Positions 34,596 to 37,380 of a DNA stretch of 37,380 nt are shown here, piece by piece; position 1 is the stretch's first letter, and each line of letters begins with the position of its first letter. The DNA is taken from NCBI GenBank assembly GCA_028280405.1, contig JANQLW010000040.1, positions 1 to 37,380 on the forward strand, in the 5' to 3' direction. This stretch comes from Bacteroidales bacterium. GTDB lineage: Bacteria > Bacteroidota > Bacteroidia > Bacteroidales > GCA-2711565. The position numbers were made by a program, and so were the translations under genes. The notes below the pieces were generated by a model. It was not told where the DNA came from. It did not search any database and saw nothing but the letters and a program-made list of their open reading frames with translations.

Positions 34596-35924
34596 TTAAT
34601 CCGTACTGATAATATCCAGTATTTTTTCATTTTTAATAATGATCATCCCATGACGATCATCCGTAATTCCATCTTCCAACTTATAAGGATAAGTCGGAAC
34701 CGTGCCCTTCATCACCGTGGGTAGATATTTAAAAAACAATCTGTCATTGCTCTTTTTTAATGTTTGTCCCGCTTCCATGATGTGCGTCGAGATAATAAAC
34801 GATCCGTTCCTTTTCGAAAAAGCATCTACAATCGAAACCGTACCATCATAAGCATCCTTTACATTAGTACCTTTAAACAGCTCATCAAAAATGATCACCA
34901 ATTGCTTATTGGAAGCAACCTCTTCTGCAACATGTTTTACCCTTAATACTTCCGCATAAAAATGACTGTAACCCATTGACAGATTATCCGGTACATTGAT
35001 CGAAGTATAAATACCATCATGAAGCGAAAAAACCATCTCTTTTGCTGCTACAGGAAATCCCATATGGGCAAGGTAGATTGCTATCGAAAAACTCTTCATA
35101 AAGGTCGATTTGCCGGCCATATTCGCCCCCGTTAAGAAAAATACATTTTTCTGTTTGCTATCTATCCTGATATCATTGTCCACTGCTTTTGGAATGCAGG
35201 GATGGTAACCCCCTTGCATATCTATGACTTTATCCTCTTGTGCCAGAGCTTTGGCATAAGTGAACTTTCTTTCCCTTGAAACATTTGATACCGCTATATA
35301 AACATCGAGCTCATAAATCGCCTTTAATAAGTTTTCCAGCTTTTCATTCAACTGGGCACGGAAAATATAATCCAGCTTAAAAACATTACGGAACAAAAAT
35401 GGAAACTGACCATTACACTCATAAGCCAAATCAAAACGTTTATCGCTTAAGATATCATAGATCCGCTTTACTTTCTCATGATAAGCATTACCCTGGGACT
35501 CTTTCACTATTTTTTCAACGACTTCCTTTAAGTTATCCATCAGGTTTATTGTTGTCAGTAATCCTTCTTTTAATACCAAATACTCCTTCTCATTGGCGAT
35601 GAAGTTCATCATCTTGGCCCGACTAATATTAAAGCCCGCTATAATCCGGTTTTTGGATTCAGGGTTACGGATATAGTTCTCTAAGATTTCAAACTGCTTT
35701 TCATCAAAAGGAAGAGAGACTTTTATTTTTTGAAAAAAAGAAAAGATCTCTGTTCGTTTGTTGATCTCATCTATATCATTCAAAGGCTCATGGAACATCT
35801 TTTCCAATAATCTTCCTCCTCCACCTGTGATCGTATGATTAAATAAACTGAAAATTGAGTTGTTCTTATACCTGCCCAATATGTTCAGATCATCCAATGT
35901 TTGTTTATCTGTTACAAATCCCAT
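34596..35924 (-). CDS. MutS-related ATPase, second of a tandem pair
   Basis: A 442-residue protein with the core and ATPase parts of MutS and no mismatch-recognition domain I. It opens TDKQTLDDLNILGRYKNNSI, has a helical lever region, and a C-terminal ATPase with Walker A GANMAGKST (about 263-271), Walker B LVIIFDELFKGTN and the STH motif (FIISTHIME). It starts 3 nt after its paralogue's stop. Short MutS-like proteins of this type are common in Bacteroidota; their role is not settled. Probably unrelated to the import operons. Confidence 0.85.
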   Translation of the reverse strand: MGFVTDKQTLDDLNILGRYKNNSIFSLFNHTITGGGGRLLEKMFHEPLNDIDEINKRTEIFSFFQKIKVSLPFDEKQFEILENYIRNPESKNRIIAGFNISRAKMMNFIANEKEYLVLKEGLLTTINLMDNLKEVVEKIVKESQGNAYHEKVKRIYDILSDKRFDLAYECNGQFPFLFRNVFKLDYIFRAQLNEKLENLLKAIYELDVYIAVSNVSRERKFTYAKALAQEDKVIDMQGGYHPCIPKAVDNDIRIDSKQKNVFFLTGANMAGKSTFMKSFSIAIYLAHMGFPVAAKEMVFSLHDGIYTSINVPDNLSMGYSHFYAEVLRVKHVAEEVASNKQLVIIFDELFKGTNVKDAYDGTVSIVDAFSKRNGSFIISTHIMEAGQTLKKSNDRLFFKYLPTVMKGTVPTYPYKLEDGITDDRHGMIIIKNEKILDIISTD

Positions 35925-35927
35925 AGC

Positions 35928-37256
35928 CTAATTCTTTAAAATGTCCAATATCTTTTCATTATTGATGATGATCATTCCATGACGATCTTCCGTGATCCCT
36001 TCCTCCAACTGGTAGGTATATTTTGGGACTTTACCATTCATGACCGTAGGAAGGTAAACAAACATAATGTTGTCTCTTAGCTTTTTTAACTCCTCGCCTG
36101 CTTCTATAATATGGGTGGAGATCACAAAGGTACATTTGCGTTTACCGGCAAAAGCATCCATCACTGCTATCGTAGCATCATAGGCATCCTTTACATTCGT
36201 GCCACGGAATAACTCATCAAAGACCACGATCATCCTGTCATTCGACTTTAAGCTTTCCGCTACTTTCTTTACCCTGGAGACTTCTGCATAAAAATGACTG
36301 AAGCCAAGGTTCAGGTTATCTGCAAGGTTAATGGTGGTGAACATCCCGTTTTGGATACTAAAACGGATCTTTTTGGCCGGAACAGGAAAACCCATGTGGC
36401 AAAGGTAGATCGCGATGCTGAAGGTTTTCATAAAGGTAGACTTGCCCGCCATATTGGCTCCCGTTAGAAAAACCATATTGTTTTCCTCGGTAATGGTAAT
36501 ATCATTTGAAATAGCATTAGGTACCAATGGATGATAAACCCCTTTCATTTCCAATAGGTTTGATTCATCCTCTACAATCTCGGCAAAGGTGAAGTTATAT
36601 ATATTAGCCACTTCCGCTATAGCGATGTATACATCAATATCGTAAACATAGTACAAAAGCTTTAGGATGCCTTTTCGGGATTCTGTAAAACGGAACAATT
36701 GGTCATACTCAGCCGTCTTTGTAAAACCAATCTTGCCTACTTTGTTTAGTCCGTTCACAAAAGAAAACGCTGGTTTTGATATGGTATCAGCTATAGACTC
36801 TAAAGTCTTATTAAACTCTGTGATGGTAGTCTCAGACTTAAGCTTTGACATGAAATTTTTCAAATCAATAAAAAACTGCAAAGTATTTATAACCCCTTTA
36901 TGGATCTGTTTATAATCAGTATCAGAACCCATCACCGAATCAAACTTTCGCTTTAAATTATCCTGGTGAACCGATAAACGCGTGCGCTCATCCGTATTGC
37001 TTAAATATTCTTCCACTACATCAAAAACACTGCTTTGAAATGGGAATTTTATTTGTTTTTCCTTAAAAAACTTAATAATGTTTACCCTGCCCATGATCTC
37101 TTCTTTTCTGGAGCGGGGATAAAGGAATATATCCTTGAGTAGTTTGGCTCCGCCACGCGTCTTGGTACGGTTGTAAAGACTGAATACATCATTGCCTTTA
37201 CTCCCACCTACCATCTTCAGATCGTTTATCGTCTGGTTATCTGCTTTAAATGCCAT
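35928..37256 (-). CDS. MutS-related ATPase, first of a tandem pair
   Basis: Also 442 residues, with the start set at ATG before AFKADNQTINDLKMV, which aligns with the N-terminus of the second copy; a longer frame would run into the REP-like repeat. Walker A is GANMAGKST, Walker B MIVVFDELFRGTN, then FVISTHIIEAGEEL. The two copies are similar along their length and probably form a heterodimer, since MutS-family ATPases dimerise. Confidence 0.85.
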   Translation of the reverse strand: MAFKADNQTINDLKMVGGSKGNDVFSLYNRTKTRGGAKLLKDIFLYPRSRKEEIMGRVNIIKFFKEKQIKFPFQSSVFDVVEEYLSNTDERTRLSVHQDNLKRKFDSVMGSDTDYKQIHKGVINTLQFFIDLKNFMSKLKSETTITEFNKTLESIADTISKPAFSFVNGLNKVGKIGFTKTAEYDQLFRFTESRKGILKLLYYVYDIDVYIAIAEVANIYNFTFAEIVEDESNLLEMKGVYHPLVPNAISNDITITEENNMVFLTGANMAGKSTFMKTFSIAIYLCHMGFPVPAKKIRFSIQNGMFTTINLADNLNLGFSHFYAEVSRVKKVAESLKSNDRMIVVFDELFRGTNVKDAYDATIAVMDAFAGKRKCTFVISTHIIEAGEELKKLRDNIMFVYLPTVMNGKVPKYTYQLEEGITEDRHGMIIINNEKILDILKN

Positions 37257-37295
37257 AATCTTCTTTTTATCTGCTGCCCTGAATCTTTTAGGCTT

Positions 37296-37369
37296 GTCAT
37301 CCTGAGCGAAGGGCATTTCGACTCCGCTGCGCTTCGCTCAATGACCGGGTCCCTGAGCTTGCCGAAGGG
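37296..37369. repeat. REP-like palindromic repeat at the right edge
   Basis: GTCATCCTGAGCGAAG (37296-37311) is inverted as CTTCGCTCAATGAC (37332-37345), and CCCTGAGCTTGCCGAAGGG (37351-37369) is a second small palindrome. Palindromes of this wording are frequent between genes in Bacteroidota. Its base composition is far above that of the surroundings. It may continue outside the window. Confidence 0.6.
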
Positions 37370-37380
37370 CCACTTCGCTA

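Noticed and set aside
1..37380. CRISPR arrays, tRNA or rRNA genes, integrases or transposases
   Set aside because: None was seen in reading both strands; the only mobile-type signal is the small ORF-free element at 13543-13680.

Overview
The window reads as chromosomal DNA of a low-GC Bacteroidota, by eye closest in style to Bacteroidales/Marinilabiliales. The support is three ECF sigma factor / FecR-like anti-sigma / STN-SusC / SusD operons, Bacteroidota-type lipoproteins (DUF4843, PKD-like, DUF4465, pappalysin-like), TAnnTTTG-like promoter elements and weak ribosome binding sites. Nearly everything is on the minus strand, so transcription runs from right to left in window coordinates.

Layout from right to left: a REP-like repeat at the right edge; two tandem 442-residue MutS-like ATPases (37256-34596); a secreted TlpA-like thioredoxin fused to a DUF3738-like domain (34456-33068) followed by a LolA-like periplasmic protein (33009-32281) and a strong terminator; import operon 1 (31914-23441: sigma, anti-sigma, SusC, SusD, pappalysin-like lipoprotein that has lost its zinc motif); import operon 2 (23082-13693: sigma, anti-sigma, SusC, SusD, DUF4465 lipoprotein, ThuA/GATase-like secreted protein); a small MITE-like element; import operon 3 (13464-2534: sigma, anti-sigma, SusC, SusD, DUF4843 and PKD-like lipoproteins, a small ORF, and a secreted protein with a DsbD-N-like C-terminus); a convergent rhodanese lipoprotein (1961-2458, plus strand); and a secreted M14 carboxypeptidase (1737-112).

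The main discovery is that three genes that look broken by a stop codon are very probably intact selenoprotein genes. In each, one in-frame TGA falls inside a cysteine redox motif of an exported protein: W-U-G-G-C in the TlpA-like protein (TGA 34240-34238), W-C-U-L-C in the ThuA/GATase-like protein (14712-14710) and R-C-U-S in the DsbD-N-like protein (3211-3209). In each, the reading frame continues on the other side into the rest of the same protein. In each, a perfect 6-7 bp hairpin begins 9 to 13 nt after the TGA, with its apical loop 17, 18 or 20 nt downstream and a G in the first two loop positions. That geometry is what is expected of a bacterial SECIS element. Other genes here use TGA as a normal stop and TGG for Trp, so a general recoding is unlikely.

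Taken together, the window looks like a cluster of TonB-dependent import systems, each accompanied by an exported selenium-dependent thiol/selenol protein. Two of these proteins are the last gene of a sigma/anti-sigma/SusCD operon, and the third lies just upstream of one. I infer a periplasmic selenoprotein redox function coupled to uptake of peptides, metal complexes or thiol-bearing ligands; the substrate is not visible. No selA, selB, selC or selD gene is seen in the window, so the decoding machinery must be elsewhere in the genome for this to hold.
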